Source: an uncultured Bacteroides sp.
GTDB taxonomy: Bacteria; Bacteroidota; Bacteroidia; Bacteroidales; Bacteroidaceae
NCBI RefSeq assembly: GCF_902491285.1
Contig: NZ_CABUHK010000002.1
Span: 100,632 to 164,631 of the forward strand
Direction of reading: 5' to 3'
DNA length: 64,000 nt
The translations under genes and the position numbers were made by a program. Below, piece by piece: positions 51,596 through 60,890 of the stretch; position 1 is the first letter of the stretch; the number at the start of each line of letters is the position of its first letter. Under the pieces are notes generated by a model. It was not told where the DNA came from, searched no databases, and saw nothing but the letters and a program-made list of their open reading frames with translations.

Positions 51596-54238
51596 TTAAA
51601 ACTCTTGTCCCAGGATAAAGTGGAACTGGCTTCCACTATACTGGCTGGATCCGTTAATCTTGTCGAAACCGTATGCCCAGTCAATACCCATCATACCAAT
51701 CATCGGCAGGAAGATACGGACACCGACACCTGCCGAGCGTTTCAACTGGAACGGATTGAATTTGCTTACATCTGTCCATGCGTTACCTCCTTCAATGAAG
51801 CCTAGTGCATAAATACTGGTCGAATTTTCCAGCATCAACGGGTATCTTAATTCTGCACCTAAACGTACGTAAGCATAGCCTTCACTACCATAAGGAGTCA
51901 ATGAACCGTTTTCGTAACCACGCAGTGCAATGGTTTCGGAAGCGTAGCTGGTGCTATAGCCTGTCATACCGTCACCACCCATATAGAATGTTTCAAAAGG
52001 TGATTTCTTGTACTTGTTATAGTGACCCAGCAAACCGAACTCTGCACGTGTCATGATAACCGGACATTTCTGACCTCCTGTAAGAGCGGTATAGGTCTTT
52101 GATTTGAATTTCCATTTGTGGTATTCAATCCAGTTGAACATACTTGCCGCTTCATCATAATCATCTTTACCGTATACCGAGTAGTCCTTGTTACTGAACA
52201 ATGAGTACGGAGGAGTCAGCTGTACGGAAGCCGAGAATTCAGAACCGCGACGCGGGAAAATCGGGTTATCCGTAGAGTTACGTGCCAAAGTCAGATTCAA
52301 ACTCAGGTTGTTGCAATTACCGGTTGACATGTATTCTCCGTTGTTCAACTTGATATACAAGTAGCTCCAGTCTTTCAAAATAAAGCGCTGGTAAGAAAGT
52401 TCGGCTGACAAGGTAAAATAGTCATCCGGCCATCTCAAACGCTTACCCCAACCGATAGATGCTCCATACATCTGGATAGATTTATCGGGGTCATAAAAAG
52501 ACTCGTAGTTGTTATTATATCCGCCATAATAATTTCCATAACCGCTGTAATAATTGTAGTAATTATTCATATAAGCTGAGTTATAGTAGTTACTGCTGAT
52601 ATCTGTCTGTATGGAGTAGAAAGCCGAAACAGAGAATGAATTCGGACGTTTTCCGCCAAACCATGGGTCAAAGAACGATACACTATATGACTGGTAATAA
52701 CTACCGTTGGTCTGTCCGCTGATGGTTAATGTCTGTCCATCACCCTGTGGCAGGAATCCGCGGTAGTTGTCACTCTTATGGAACAAGTTGGCCATAGAGA
52801 AGTTCGTGAACTTCAAACTTAATTTACCGATAACACCGGTTTGTCCCCAACCTGCCGAGAATTCTACCTGGTCGTTTGCTTTGGACTCCAGGTTCCAGTT
52901 GATGTCTACCGTACCGTTGGTCGGGTCCGGTTGTACATCCGGCTGGATATTTTCAGGGTTGAAGTGTCCCATTTGGGCTATCTCACGATAAGAACGTTCC
53001 AATGCTTCTTTGCTGAACAGATCTCCCGGCTTGGTTCTTAACTCACGGCGTACTACGTTTTCATACAAACGGTCGTTACCGTTGATACGCACTTTGCTGA
53101 TAGAGGCCTGAGGACCTTCCTGAATACGCATTTCCAAATCAATGGAGTCGCCGTCTATGTTTACTTCTACGGGGTCAAGGTTATAGAAAACGTATCCTTT
53201 ATTATAGTAGTAGTTACCGATAGCATCTTCATCACCGGTCAGACGCTCGGTCATTAATTTCTGGTTATAAACATCTCCCTTTTTCATACGGAGCTGTTCG
53301 TTCAGCCAGTCCGAAGCATAAATGGTGTTACCTACCCAAGTCACGTTGCGCAGATAGTATTTGTCACCTTCTTCTATTTTCATGTACACGTCGACGGTAC
53401 GGTCATCGTACGGAGAAACACTGTCCACAACAATTTGTGCGTCGCGGTAACCTAATTCGTTGTATTTGTCGATGATATGCTGTTTGTCTTCTTCGTATTT
53501 CTCTTCAATGAATTTTTTGGTACGGAAAAGGTTGACAAGTTTGTTTTTCTCATTCGTCTTCTTCATGACGCGTTTTAACTTCTTGTCACTTAACACGGTG
53601 TTGCCGTCAATGGTGATCTTGTGGACTTTCACCTTTTCTTTCTTGTCAATCATCACATCAACATCCACTTGGTCCTTATTGTCAGCCAAATCACGCTCTA
53701 CGATGGTCACTTCGGCGTTTTTAAAACCTTTTTCATCGAAATGTTTCTTGATTAATATTTTAGCACGGTCTATCAAGTTGGGAGTAATCTGGCTTCCTTT
53801 TACCAAACCTAGTTTGGCTTCCAAATCTTCACGCTCGCTTTTCTTTACGCCGTGGTAACGAATGTCGGCAATACGTGGACGTTGGGCCAGGATGATTTTT
53901 AAATAGATCTTGTCTCCAACAATTTTTTCAGCTAGGATTTGTACATCCGAGAACAGTCCGTGTCGCCAATAACGTTTTACAGCTGTGGTGATGTCATCTC
54001 CCGGAACAACAATGGTCTGTCCTACCGATAGTCCTGAAAGTCCGATCAATACATAATCTTCATAGTTTTTTACGCCTTCTACTTTGATTCCGCCGATTTC
54101 ATACTTCTTGGGCGTTCCGGAATAAAGTATGACTGGATTGTCGTTTTCTTCTACGTTTGCTTCTTGGGCGTAACTGCCTGTTGAAAAGCAAAATAGGCAT
54201 GTAAGCGTTAATAGTATAAGTGAAATACGATATAGCAT
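51596..54238 (-). CDS. bamA: Outer-membrane assembly factor BamA
   Basis: 880 residues. Signal peptide (1-24), five POTRA repeats (about 45-450) and an Omp85 barrel ending HFILGQEF with the usual terminal aromatic. VRIFLPMIGMMGIDWAYGFD carries the conserved VRIF-type motif of BamA strand 6 or later. Odd feature: a Tyr/Asn/Gly-rich stretch at about 548-585 (e.g. NNYYNYYSGYGNYYGGYNN), presumably an extracellular loop. Downstream of uppS by 11 bases. Confidence 0.97.
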   Translation of the reverse strand: MLYRISLILLTLTCLFCFSTGSYAQEANVEENDNPVILYSGTPKKYEIGGIKVEGVKNYEDYVLIGLSGLSVGQTIVVPGDDITTAVKRYWRHGLFSDVQILAEKIVGDKIYLKIILAQRPRIADIRYHGVKKSEREDLEAKLGLVKGSQITPNLIDRAKILIKKHFDEKGFKNAEVTIVERDLADNKDQVDVDVMIDKKEKVKVHKITIDGNTVLSDKKLKRVMKKTNEKNKLVNLFRTKKFIEEKYEEDKQHIIDKYNELGYRDAQIVVDSVSPYDDRTVDVYMKIEEGDKYYLRNVTWVGNTIYASDWLNEQLRMKKGDVYNQKLMTERLTGDEDAIGNYYYNKGYVFYNLDPVEVNIDGDSIDLEMRIQEGPQASISKVRINGNDRLYENVVRRELRTKPGDLFSKEALERSYREIAQMGHFNPENIQPDVQPDPTNGTVDINWNLESKANDQVEFSAGWGQTGVIGKLSLKFTNFSMANLFHKSDNYRGFLPQGDGQTLTISGQTNGSYYQSYSVSFFDPWFGGKRPNSFSVSAFYSIQTDISSNYYNSAYMNNYYNYYSGYGNYYGGYNNNYESFYDPDKSIQMYGASIGWGKRLRWPDDYFTLSAELSYQRFILKDWSYLYIKLNNGEYMSTGNCNNLSLNLTLARNSTDNPIFPRRGSEFSASVQLTPPYSLFSNKDYSVYGKDDYDEAASMFNWIEYHKWKFKSKTYTALTGGQKCPVIMTRAEFGLLGHYNKYKKSPFETFYMGGDGMTGYSTSYASETIALRGYENGSLTPYGSEGYAYVRLGAELRYPLMLENSTSIYALGFIEGGNAWTDVSKFNPFQLKRSAGVGVRIFLPMIGMMGIDWAYGFDKINGSSQYSGSQFHFILGQEF

Positions 54239-54249
54239 TTTATCTAACT

Positions 54250-54981
54250 TTATATTTGTTCACTGGTTTTGCCGAAACGGCGTTCTCTTTTCTGATAATC
54301 ATAAATGGCTTTGCAAAATTCTTCTTCGCGGAAGTCCGGCCAGAACGTTTCACAAAAATATAGTTCGGAATAAGCACATTGCCAAAGCAGATAGTTGCTA
54401 AGGCGGATTTCTCCTCCGGTACGTATAAGCAAATCCGGGTCGGGCATATAGTTTGTACTTAAATGTGCACTTATCAAATTGTCATCGATGTCCTCAATGG
54501 CTAGTTTGTCGTTTTGAATCTTGGCCGCTATTTGTCTTACCGCTTCTGTTATTTCCCATTTGGAAGAGTAGCTTAAAGCAAGTGTCAGACACATACCGGT
54601 ATTGATTGAGGTGCGTTCAATGCATTGGTTCAATCGTTCCAGAACTTCTACCGGTAACTTTGCCGTATCACCGATAATGCGAAAACTGATGTTGTTTTTC
54701 ATGAAAGTTTCTTCTTCAATGGAGTCCATCAGAAGACTCATCAGAGCAGCGACTTCATCTACCGGACGATTCCAGTTTTCGGTAGAGAAAGTATATAGTG
54801 TCAAGTATTTGACTCCCAGTCTAGCCGCTTCTTCTGCTATGATGTGTACAGTTTCTGCACCGGCTTGATGTCCGAAGCTGCGCGCCTGTCCACGTTGTTT
54901 AGCCCATCTTCCATTTCCATCCATTATAATGGCTATATGGGCAGGTATACGGCTTTTGTCTATTTGCTCTCTATATGGCAT
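54250..54981 (-). CDS. uppS: Undecaprenyl diphosphate synthase
   Basis: cis-Prenyltransferase making the lipid carrier for cell-wall and glycan synthesis. 243 residues. [15 protein letters not shown] (about 18-32), [14 protein letters not shown] and the C-terminal [19 protein letters not shown] are diagnostic. First gene of the envelope run uppS-bamA-skp-skp-murI. Confidence 0.98.
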   Translation of the reverse strand: MPYREQIDKSRIPAHIAIIMDGNGRWAKQRGQARSFGHQAGAETVHIIAEEAARLGVKYLTLYTFSTENWNRPVDEVAALMSLLMDSIEEETFMKNNISFRIIGDTAKLPVEVLERLNQCIERTSINTGMCLTLALSYSSKWEITEAVRQIAAKIQNDKLAIEDIDDNLISAHLSTNYMPDPDLLIRTGGEIRLSNYLLWQCAYSELYFCETFWPDFREEEFCKAIYDYQKRERRFGKTSEQI

Positions 54982-55014
54982 GTCGCAATCTATTTTATAT
55001 GACTCTCTTTGACT

Positions 55015-56412
55015 TTATTCCTTGGAATCGAATCCCAACTTATTGATTCGTCCTCTCCATACTTCTCCGCTTCGGCTCCATATAATCCACAAGAAGTTAT
55101 TCTTGTCTACAACATAAGAATAGTTGCCGTCTGCCTGGTTGTATAGATCAGTGAATTCTGTAGGGAAGAATACATATCTTGAAACAGGTTTCCATGTAAC
55201 GCCTTGATCCGTTGATCCGTAGAATCGGCTGAAAGCGGGAATGTCCTTACCGAAACTTTTACCCGGACCACCGAAAGCGTATAATTGGTCGTTGTAATGA
55301 ATCATGGCTATATTAGCCAGCTTGGGACAATAAAAACTATCGTATGCGGCTGTAGGATAATCTGCCCAACTGTCTTCTGTAGTCAGTCTGGTCCATACAG
55401 TAGAGGTCGTGTCGGTCGCAATGGGATTTTCTCCCATTAGTACCATACGGTCTATGAATTTATTGGTTACCAACGGGTAAGCTGTGTATGATAACTGATT
55501 TTTCGGGAAATTGGCCGGAACCTCGCCATTAGTATCCCAAACCAGAGCATCCGTGCTTTCCATAAAATGATTGTTGGTGTCTATGGCGTACAATTTGCAG
55601 TTATGTTCTGAATGAACACCGGCAATCAGCTTCTCGAATTTGGTGTTAGTGCCCATCTTGCTCCAGCTTTTTCCGTCAGAGGAGCAGTACAGATCATTGT
55701 CGGCAAGTATGTATAACTGGTTTCCCCATGCCATGACAGAAGAATAGTCCGCATTTTGCATATTTTCAGGTAAAGCCTGTAAGGGCGTCCAGGTTTTTCC
55801 GTCATTGATGTGGGTGCTTGTAACAGCGGCGCCATTGTCTTGCTGTGCGAAAACATAAATATAATCCCCTAATGTGACTGCTTTCTGTGCTTGGATAGTG
55901 TTGTCGAAACTACTTCCCCTATGGCTCCACTGCAATGAGTCGGGAACTTGTTTATGTACATTAATCTCGGCTTTATAAATAGGTCCATAGACTCCGCTCA
56001 TCGCCATAACTTTAAATTGGACAGGCTTTTCGAAATTCAGGGAGTCGGTATCACTCCACAACGAATCTTTGTCCTCAGAGACAATAAAAATGCCAATACC
56101 GTCTGATATTATGCTGACTACGACTTTGCTGATGTCTGTACCGACTGGCAGGGAGTCTACGTTGTAGATATGTCTTGTGCCTTGGTCGATGGCAAAAGGG
56201 TATTTGGTACCATCAACGGTGAATGTCAGCGTTGTGTCTTTGCCATTAACCTTTTCGGTATATTGAGTTTCAATTTTATCTTTTATAGCGAAAGAGGTAA
56301 TGCTTGATTCTGAACTATATTCTGTTTCTACTTCGTTGTCGTCCAAGCAAGATGTAATCATAAAAGCCGCAGCAAGCAGACTTGTGATGACAGTCAAAAA
56401 CTTTATTTTCAT
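55015..56412 (-). CDS. DUF6242-type lipoprotein with propeller repeats
   Basis: 465 residues. Lipobox ITSC (about 18-22). An Ig-like N-terminal region (about 35-150) precedes Kelch/Asp-box-like blades: SSDGKSWSKM, STDQGVTWKP and YVFAQQDNGA are sialidase-type Asp-box-like turns. Fits Bacteroidales DUF6242 proteins of unknown role. ATG 56412 is preferred to the TTG two codons upstream. Confidence 0.82.
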   Translation of the reverse strand: MKIKFLTVITSLLAAAFMITSCLDDNEVETEYSSESSITSFAIKDKIETQYTEKVNGKDTTLTFTVDGTKYPFAIDQGTRHIYNVDSLPVGTDISKVVVSIISDGIGIFIVSEDKDSLWSDTDSLNFEKPVQFKVMAMSGVYGPIYKAEINVHKQVPDSLQWSHRGSSFDNTIQAQKAVTLGDYIYVFAQQDNGAAVTSTHINDGKTWTPLQALPENMQNADYSSVMAWGNQLYILADNDLYCSSDGKSWSKMGTNTKFEKLIAGVHSEHNCKLYAIDTNNHFMESTDALVWDTNGEVPANFPKNQLSYTAYPLVTNKFIDRMVLMGENPIATDTTSTVWTRLTTEDSWADYPTAAYDSFYCPKLANIAMIHYNDQLYAFGGPGKSFGKDIPAFSRFYGSTDQGVTWKPVSRYVFFPTEFTDLYNQADGNYSYVVDKNNFLWIIWSRSGEVWRGRINKLGFDSKE

Positions 56413-56440
56413 TTGCAAATGAGTCTATTGTTACAAGTCG

Positions 56441-56448
56441 CAAAAGTA
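56441..56448 (-). promoter_or_regulatory. -7 element of the DUF6242 gene
   Basis: Minus strand TACTTTTG followed by CG, 29 bases before the start. Confidence 0.55.
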
Positions 56449-56539
56449 GGAAGATTTTTTTCTATATAGAAGTTTTGGGACAAGTTTTATATTAATTTAT
56501 AGATAAACCAGCCCTTTTTCTCGGTCAATCAGCCACATT

Positions 56540-57592
56540 TTATCTTTGAATTTGTGAATGGACGGCATGCATTATTTCTCTTCCAAAGTATATTTTATTC
56601 AGTTTAAAGTGTTTTTTTTGAATAGAAGGTGCCTGTATTCCATTGTTTAAGCGTAGTGGAACCTTTTCTATGAAGGCTTCATCCCATAAGCCGGAGTCTA
56701 TGAAAGACTGTAATAAAATACTTCCGCCTTCTACTAGAAGTGATTGTATTTTTTTCTGATATAATACTTCCATTATTTGCGGCAGGATATCTTTGTTGAA
56801 ATCCAACGATATGTATTCTGTTAATGCGTTTGGCTGACAGGGGGATTCCCGGGTAAACACGAATGTCTTTATTTTGCCGTTGAAAAGTTCCAAATCTCGG
56901 GGTAATGTCAATTCTTTATCTATTACCAGACGCACGGGATGCTTGCCGTACCAATTCCGGGTGGATAGGGAGGGATTGTCAAGTAATGCCGTGTGTCGTC
57001 CTACTAATATAGCGTCATGTTCGGCGCGTTTTTTGTGTACCAGCATGCTGGTCAGCGGATTGGAAAGTATGATCGGCTTTCCTCCTGTGCGGTTTATATC
57101 GATAAAGCCATCAGCGGATTCTGCCCACTTTAAGGTTATGTATGGGCGTTTGAGCGTGTTGAATGTTATGAAGCGTCTTATCAGGTGCCGGCATTCCTCT
57201 TCTAAGACGCCTACGGTTACTTCAATGCCGGCTTTGCGCAGTTTCTCGATGCCTCTGCCGGCTACTTGGGAAAACGGGTCTATGCAGCCTATTACGACTT
57301 TGGGGATTCTCTTCTCTATAATCAGGTCGGCGCAGGGAGGGGTTTTTCCATAATGGGAGCATGGTTCCAGACTTACGTATATGGTTGATTCCTTCAAAAG
57401 ATTTTCGTCTTTAACGGAACGTATGGCGTTTACTTCGGCATGTGCCTCTCCGCAACGGATGTGGTAGCCTTCTCCAATAATGGTGTCGTGATATACAATG
57501 ACAGCACCTACCATCGGATTAGGGGCTGTGTTACAAAGTCCGTTGTATGCCAGTTGCAGGCAACGGGAAATATATTTTTCATCTTTTGTCAT
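56540..57592 (-). CDS. ribD: Bifunctional riboflavin deaminase/reductase
   Basis: Second and third steps of riboflavin synthesis. 350 residues. N-terminal CMP/dCMP-deaminase domain with HAEVNAI (about 50) and PCSHYGKTPPCADL (Zn ligands, about 76); C-terminal reductase (about 148-350) with KWAESADGFID and LLVEGGSILLQSF. No FMN riboswitch is apparent in the 44 bases before it. Confidence 0.97.
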   Translation of the reverse strand: MTKDEKYISRCLQLAYNGLCNTAPNPMVGAVIVYHDTIIGEGYHIRCGEAHAEVNAIRSVKDENLLKESTIYVSLEPCSHYGKTPPCADLIIEKRIPKVVIGCIDPFSQVAGRGIEKLRKAGIEVTVGVLEEECRHLIRRFITFNTLKRPYITLKWAESADGFIDINRTGGKPIILSNPLTSMLVHKKRAEHDAILVGRHTALLDNPSLSTRNWYGKHPVRLVIDKELTLPRDLELFNGKIKTFVFTRESPCQPNALTEYISLDFNKDILPQIMEVLYQKKIQSLLVEGGSILLQSFIDSGLWDEAFIEKVPLRLNNGIQAPSIQKKHFKLNKIYFGREIMHAVHSQIQR

Positions 57593-57612
57593 AACGATCT
57601 TGTTTAAATTCT

Positions 57613-57620
57613 TACTTTTG
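57613..57620 (+). promoter_or_regulatory. -7 element of prmC
   Basis: TACTTTTG followed by CA, 17 bases before ATG 57637, in the short divergent gap with ribD. Confidence 0.6.
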
Positions 57621-57636
57621 CATATAAAATGACATT

Positions 57637-58473
57637 ATGAATCCTGTTGTATCTTACATAAAACAAACCTTGCAGGGATATTACCCTGATTCAGAACTTG
57701 TGCCTATGGCTAAATTGCTGCTTACACAAGTCTTCGGCATGTCTGTTGTTGAATTGTATGCAGGCAAAGATACTACTTTTTCGGTGAATGAGCGGAAACA
57801 GCTGGATGATATTCTGGTTCGTCTGCAAAAACTGGAACCTATTCAATACATAATAGGTACGGAAGAATTTTATGGCCTTACTTTTGAAGTGAATAAACAT
57901 GTATTGATTCCACGTCCGGAAACAGGGGAGTTGGTAGACTGGATTATACGGGAGCATAAGTATGGTCGGGTTAGAATATTGGATATTGGTACGGGGAGCG
58001 GCTGCATCGCTGTCTCTTTGGCCAAGAATTTGGAAGGGGCGGAGGTCGTTTCATGGGATGTTTCAGAAAAGGCGTTGCAAGTTGCGGAACGTAATTGCAG
58101 GCGGAACGGCGTTCGTGTAACTCTTGAGCAAAGGGATGTGCTGCTTGCTTCTCCTGCAGGTGAGCGGTTTGATGTCATTGTCAGCAATCCACCTTATATT
58201 ACAGAAAAGGAGAGGGCGGATATGAGTGCTAATGTCTTGGAATGGGAGCCGGAATTGGCTTTGTTTGTGCCGGATGATAGTCCATTGCTGTTTTATCGGA
58301 AAATAGCAGAATTGGGTAGGGATATGCTAGGGTCTGGTGGAAGGCTTTATTTTGAAATTAATCAGGAATACGGTCGGGAAACGGTGGATATGTTGGCAGG
58401 TTTGGAATACAAAAATATAGAATTGAGAAAAGATCTCTTTCAAAATGATAGAATGATAAAAGCGGAGAAATAA
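57637..58473 (+). CDS. prmC: Release-factor glutamine methyltransferase
   Basis: Methylates the GGQ Gln of RF1/RF2. 278 residues. Motif I ILDIGTGSGCIAVSLAKNL (about 108-126) and the substrate motif NPPYI (about 187-191, in VIVSNPPYI) are intact. One base before recX. Confidence 0.97.
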   Translation: MNPVVSYIKQTLQGYYPDSELVPMAKLLLTQVFGMSVVELYAGKDTTFSVNERKQLDDILVRLQKLEPIQYIIGTEEFYGLTFEVNKHVLIPRPETGELVDWIIREHKYGRVRILDIGTGSGCIAVSLAKNLEGAEVVSWDVSEKALQVAERNCRRNGVRVTLEQRDVLLASPAGERFDVIVSNPPYITEKERADMSANVLEWEPELALFVPDDSPLLFYRKIAELGRDMLGSGGRLYFEINQEYGRETVDMLAGLEYKNIELRKDLFQNDRMIKAEK

Positions 58474-58474
58474 G

Positions 58475-58960
58475 ATGAAGGGAGAATTAAGTGAGAATGA
58501 TTTGAGGTATAAGGCAGAAGCTTATTGCTCTTCAATGGAGCGTTGTGTAGCAGATGTAGAGGCTAAATTGTCACAATGGGGAGCCACTCCGGAAATGATG
58601 GAGAAAATCGTTCGGCATTTGCAGGATGAGAGATACATTGACCAGAAGCGTTTTTGCTCGGCCTTTGTTCGCGATAAATATCGCTTTAACCAATGGGGCA
58701 GAGTGAAAATCTGCCAGGCTTTGCGCATGAAGAAAATCCCTGCGGATGTTATAGCCAAAGGATTGGAGGAGGTAGATGAGCGGGAATATATGGAGGTACT
58801 ATCTGGTTTGATCGAGCAGAAAAGAAGAAGTGTGAAAGCATGTACGGAATACGAACGGAATGGGAAATTGATTCGTTTTGCAGTTGGTAGAGGATTTGAA
58901 ATGGAGGCTGTTTGCCGTTGTGTGAAACAAACCGGAGAAGATGATGCCTATCTGGACTGA
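58475..58960 (+). CDS. recX: RecX regulatory protein
   Basis: 161 residues, three-helix repeats. Modulates RecA filaments. AEAYCSSMERCVADVEAKL, YIDQKRFCSAFVRDKYRFNQWG and GRVKICQALRMKKI are the RecX core. recA is not adjacent. Overlaps comF by 20 bases. Confidence 0.93.
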   Translation: MKGELSENDLRYKAEAYCSSMERCVADVEAKLSQWGATPEMMEKIVRHLQDERYIDQKRFCSAFVRDKYRFNQWGRVKICQALRMKKIPADVIAKGLEEVDEREYMEVLSGLIEQKRRSVKACTEYERNGKLIRFAVGRGFEMEAVCRCVKQTGEDDAYLD

Positions 58961-59636
58961 TCTTTGGAATTTATTTTTCCCTCATAGTTGTCTGCTTTGT
59001 GGGCGGCAGCTTATATCAGGGGAGAGAGTGCTTTGCTTGAAATGTTTGTCGGGGCTTCCGCGTACTCAATTTCATTTACGGAAAGATAATATTGTAGAAT
59101 GTAATTTCTGGGGAAAAATACCGGTGGGGCATGCCACCTCTTTTCTTTATTATGCAAAGGGAGGAAATGTCCGACAGTTGTTGTACGAACTGAAATATCA
59201 TGGTAATCAAGAAGTGGGTGAAGTGATGGGGCGGATGATGGCATCTGAACTTATGTGTTCTCATTTTTTTGATGGGATAGATTTGATTGTTCCTGTTCCG
59301 TTGCATCAACGTAAAAAACGTTTAAGGGGGTATAACCAAAGCGAATGCCTGGCAAGAGGAGTTTCGGTGGTGACAGGTATTCCTATGGATACTAAAGTTG
59401 TGATAAGAAGCAGGTATACTGACACACAGACGCATAAAGGACAATATGCAAGATGGGAAAACGTGCGAAATTTGTTTGCCTGTATTTTCCCTGACAGCTT
59501 GGAAGGAAAGCATCTTTTGTTGGTGGATGATGTGCTGACAACAGGGGCTACGGTTGTTTCTTGCGCTGATGCCTTTCGTGGCATACCCGGATTACGTATC
59601 AGTGTGCTTACTTTGGCATTGGCAGGGGAATCCTGA
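58941..59636 (+). CDS. ComF-family phosphoribosyltransferase
   Basis: 231 residues. N-terminal four-Cys zinc finger (CLLCGRQLISGERVLCLKC, about 16-34) and a PRTase domain with LLLVDDVLTTGATV (about 193-206). ComF takes part in DNA uptake in competent species; YifB/ComM elsewhere in the window is the only other transformation-linked gene seen. Confidence 0.94.
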   Translation: MMPIWTDLWNLFFPHSCLLCGRQLISGERVLCLKCLSGLPRTQFHLRKDNIVECNFWGKIPVGHATSFLYYAKGGNVRQLLYELKYHGNQEVGEVMGRMMASELMCSHFFDGIDLIVPVPLHQRKKRLRGYNQSECLARGVSVVTGIPMDTKVVIRSRYTDTQTHKGQYARWENVRNLFACIFPDSLEGKHLLLVDDVLTTGATVVSCADAFRGIPGLRISVLTLALAGES

Positions 59637-59699
59637 TAACAACAACTATTTTTTAGAAAAATACCTTGTCCGATTTTTCATTATCTCGATGTATTTCTA

Positions 59700-59707
59700 T
59701 ATTTTTG
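59700..59707 (+). promoter_or_regulatory. -7 element of pyrE
   Basis: TATTTTTG followed by CA, 28 bases before ATG 59736. Confidence 0.55.
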
Positions 59708-59735
59708 CACAATATTTATCAGATATAGTTGAGTT

Positions 59736-60374
59736 ATGAAGACTTTAGAAAAATTATTCGCAGAGAAATTACTGAAGATTAAGGCTATCAAGTTGCAGCC
59801 GGCTAATCCTTTTACTTGGGCGTCCGGTTGGAAGTCGCCTTTTTATTGTGATAACCGCAAAACTCTTTCGTATCCTTCTCTTCGTAATTTTGTGAAACTT
59901 GAGATTAGCCGTATTGTCCTGGAGAAGTTCGGTCAGGTAGATGCTATTGCCGGTGTGGCGACAGGGGCTATCCCTCAAGGAGCTTTGGTGGCTGAAGAGT
60001 TGAATCTGCCGTTTGTGTATGTTCGTTCTACTCCGAAAGACCATGGCTTGGAAAACCTGATTGAAGGTGAACTTCGTCCTGGTATGAAAGTCGTAGTTAT
60101 TGAGGACTTGATTTCAACTGGCGGCAGCAGTTTGAAAGCTGTTGAAGCTATCCGTCGTGACGGATGTGAAGTGATTGGTATGGTCGCTGCATTTACTTAT
60201 GGTTTCCCAGTGGCAATTGAAGCGTTCAAGGAAGCAAAAGTGAACTTGGTTACTCTGACTAATTATGAAGCTGTATTGGATTCAGCCTTGAAGACCGGAT
60301 ATATTAATGAAGAGGATGTTCCGGTTTTGGATAATTGGAGAAAGGATCCGGCTCATTGGGAGGCAGGCAAATAA
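59736..60374 (+). CDS. pyrE: Orotate phosphoribosyltransferase
   Basis: Orotate + PRPP to OMP. 212 residues. VVVIEDLISTGGSSLKAVEA is the PRPP loop (about 122-141); YVRSTPKDHGLENLIEG is the flexible catalytic loop. First gene of a pyrE-SRPBCC-argH run. Confidence 0.97.
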   Translation: MKTLEKLFAEKLLKIKAIKLQPANPFTWASGWKSPFYCDNRKTLSYPSLRNFVKLEISRIVLEKFGQVDAIAGVATGAIPQGALVAEELNLPFVYVRSTPKDHGLENLIEGELRPGMKVVVIEDLISTGGSSLKAVEAIRRDGCEVIGMVAAFTYGFPVAIEAFKEAKVNLVTLTNYEAVLDSALKTGYINEEDVPVLDNWRKDPAHWEAGK

Positions 60375-60399
60375 GTTATAGTTTTAAAACAAATATAAT

Positions 60400-60459
60400 A
60401 TGAAGAGAACCGTTCGGGAATTTTTATGGATTTCCGGATTGTTCTTTTCGTGTTTTTAG
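60400..60459 (+). CDS. Possible 19-residue peptide
   Basis: ATG 60400 to TAG 60457-60459 encodes MKRTVREFLWISGLFFSCF: basic start and hydrophobic end. It lies in the 97-base gap between pyrE and the SRPBCC gene. May be a leader peptide, the leftover of a signal sequence, or chance. Confidence 0.25.
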   Translation: MKRTVREFLWISGLFFSCF

Positions 60460-60471
60460 AGAGCAGGTATT

Positions 60472-60876
60472 ATGGCACAATTTGAGAGTGGTGTGAAATA
60501 TGTTCCTTATAGTCAGGAGCAGGTGTTTAATAAGTTGTCGGATTTAAGTAACTTGGAATCTGTGCGTGATAAATTGGCCGACAAGGTACAAGGTATGGAG
60601 TTCGACAGTGACTCTTTAAGTTTTACGGTACAAGGCATAAGCATTACTTTGCGTATTATAGAACGTGAACCTTATAAATGTGTTAAATTCGAAAGTGAAA
60701 AATCTCCGGTTCCTATGAATTTGTGGATTCAGATTTTGCCTGTAGAGGCTGGGCAGGCAAAACTGAAAGTAACTATTCGTGCAGAAGTGAATATGTTTAT
60801 GAAGGCGATGGTTGCTAAACCTTTACAGGATGGTGTGGATAAACTGGCTGAGATGTTATCGATGATTCCTTATTAA
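60472..60876 (+). CDS. SRPBCC-superfamily protein
   Basis: 134 residues, helix-grip (START/polyketide-cyclase-like) fold. ESGVKYVPYSQEQVFNKLSD start and a C-terminal long helix (VNMFMKAMVAKPLQDGVDKL). No signal peptide. Likely binds a small hydrophobic ligand; role unknown. 14 bases before argH. Confidence 0.85.
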   Translation: MAQFESGVKYVPYSQEQVFNKLSDLSNLESVRDKLADKVQGMEFDSDSLSFTVQGISITLRIIEREPYKCVKFESEKSPVPMNLWIQILPVEAGQAKLKVTIRAEVNMFMKAMVAKPLQDGVDKLAEMLSMIPY

Positions 60877-60890
60877 AAATAAAGACAAAT

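Noticed and set aside
57593..57636. FMN riboswitch before ribD
   Set aside because: Only 44 bases separate ribD from prmC, with no space for the aptamer.
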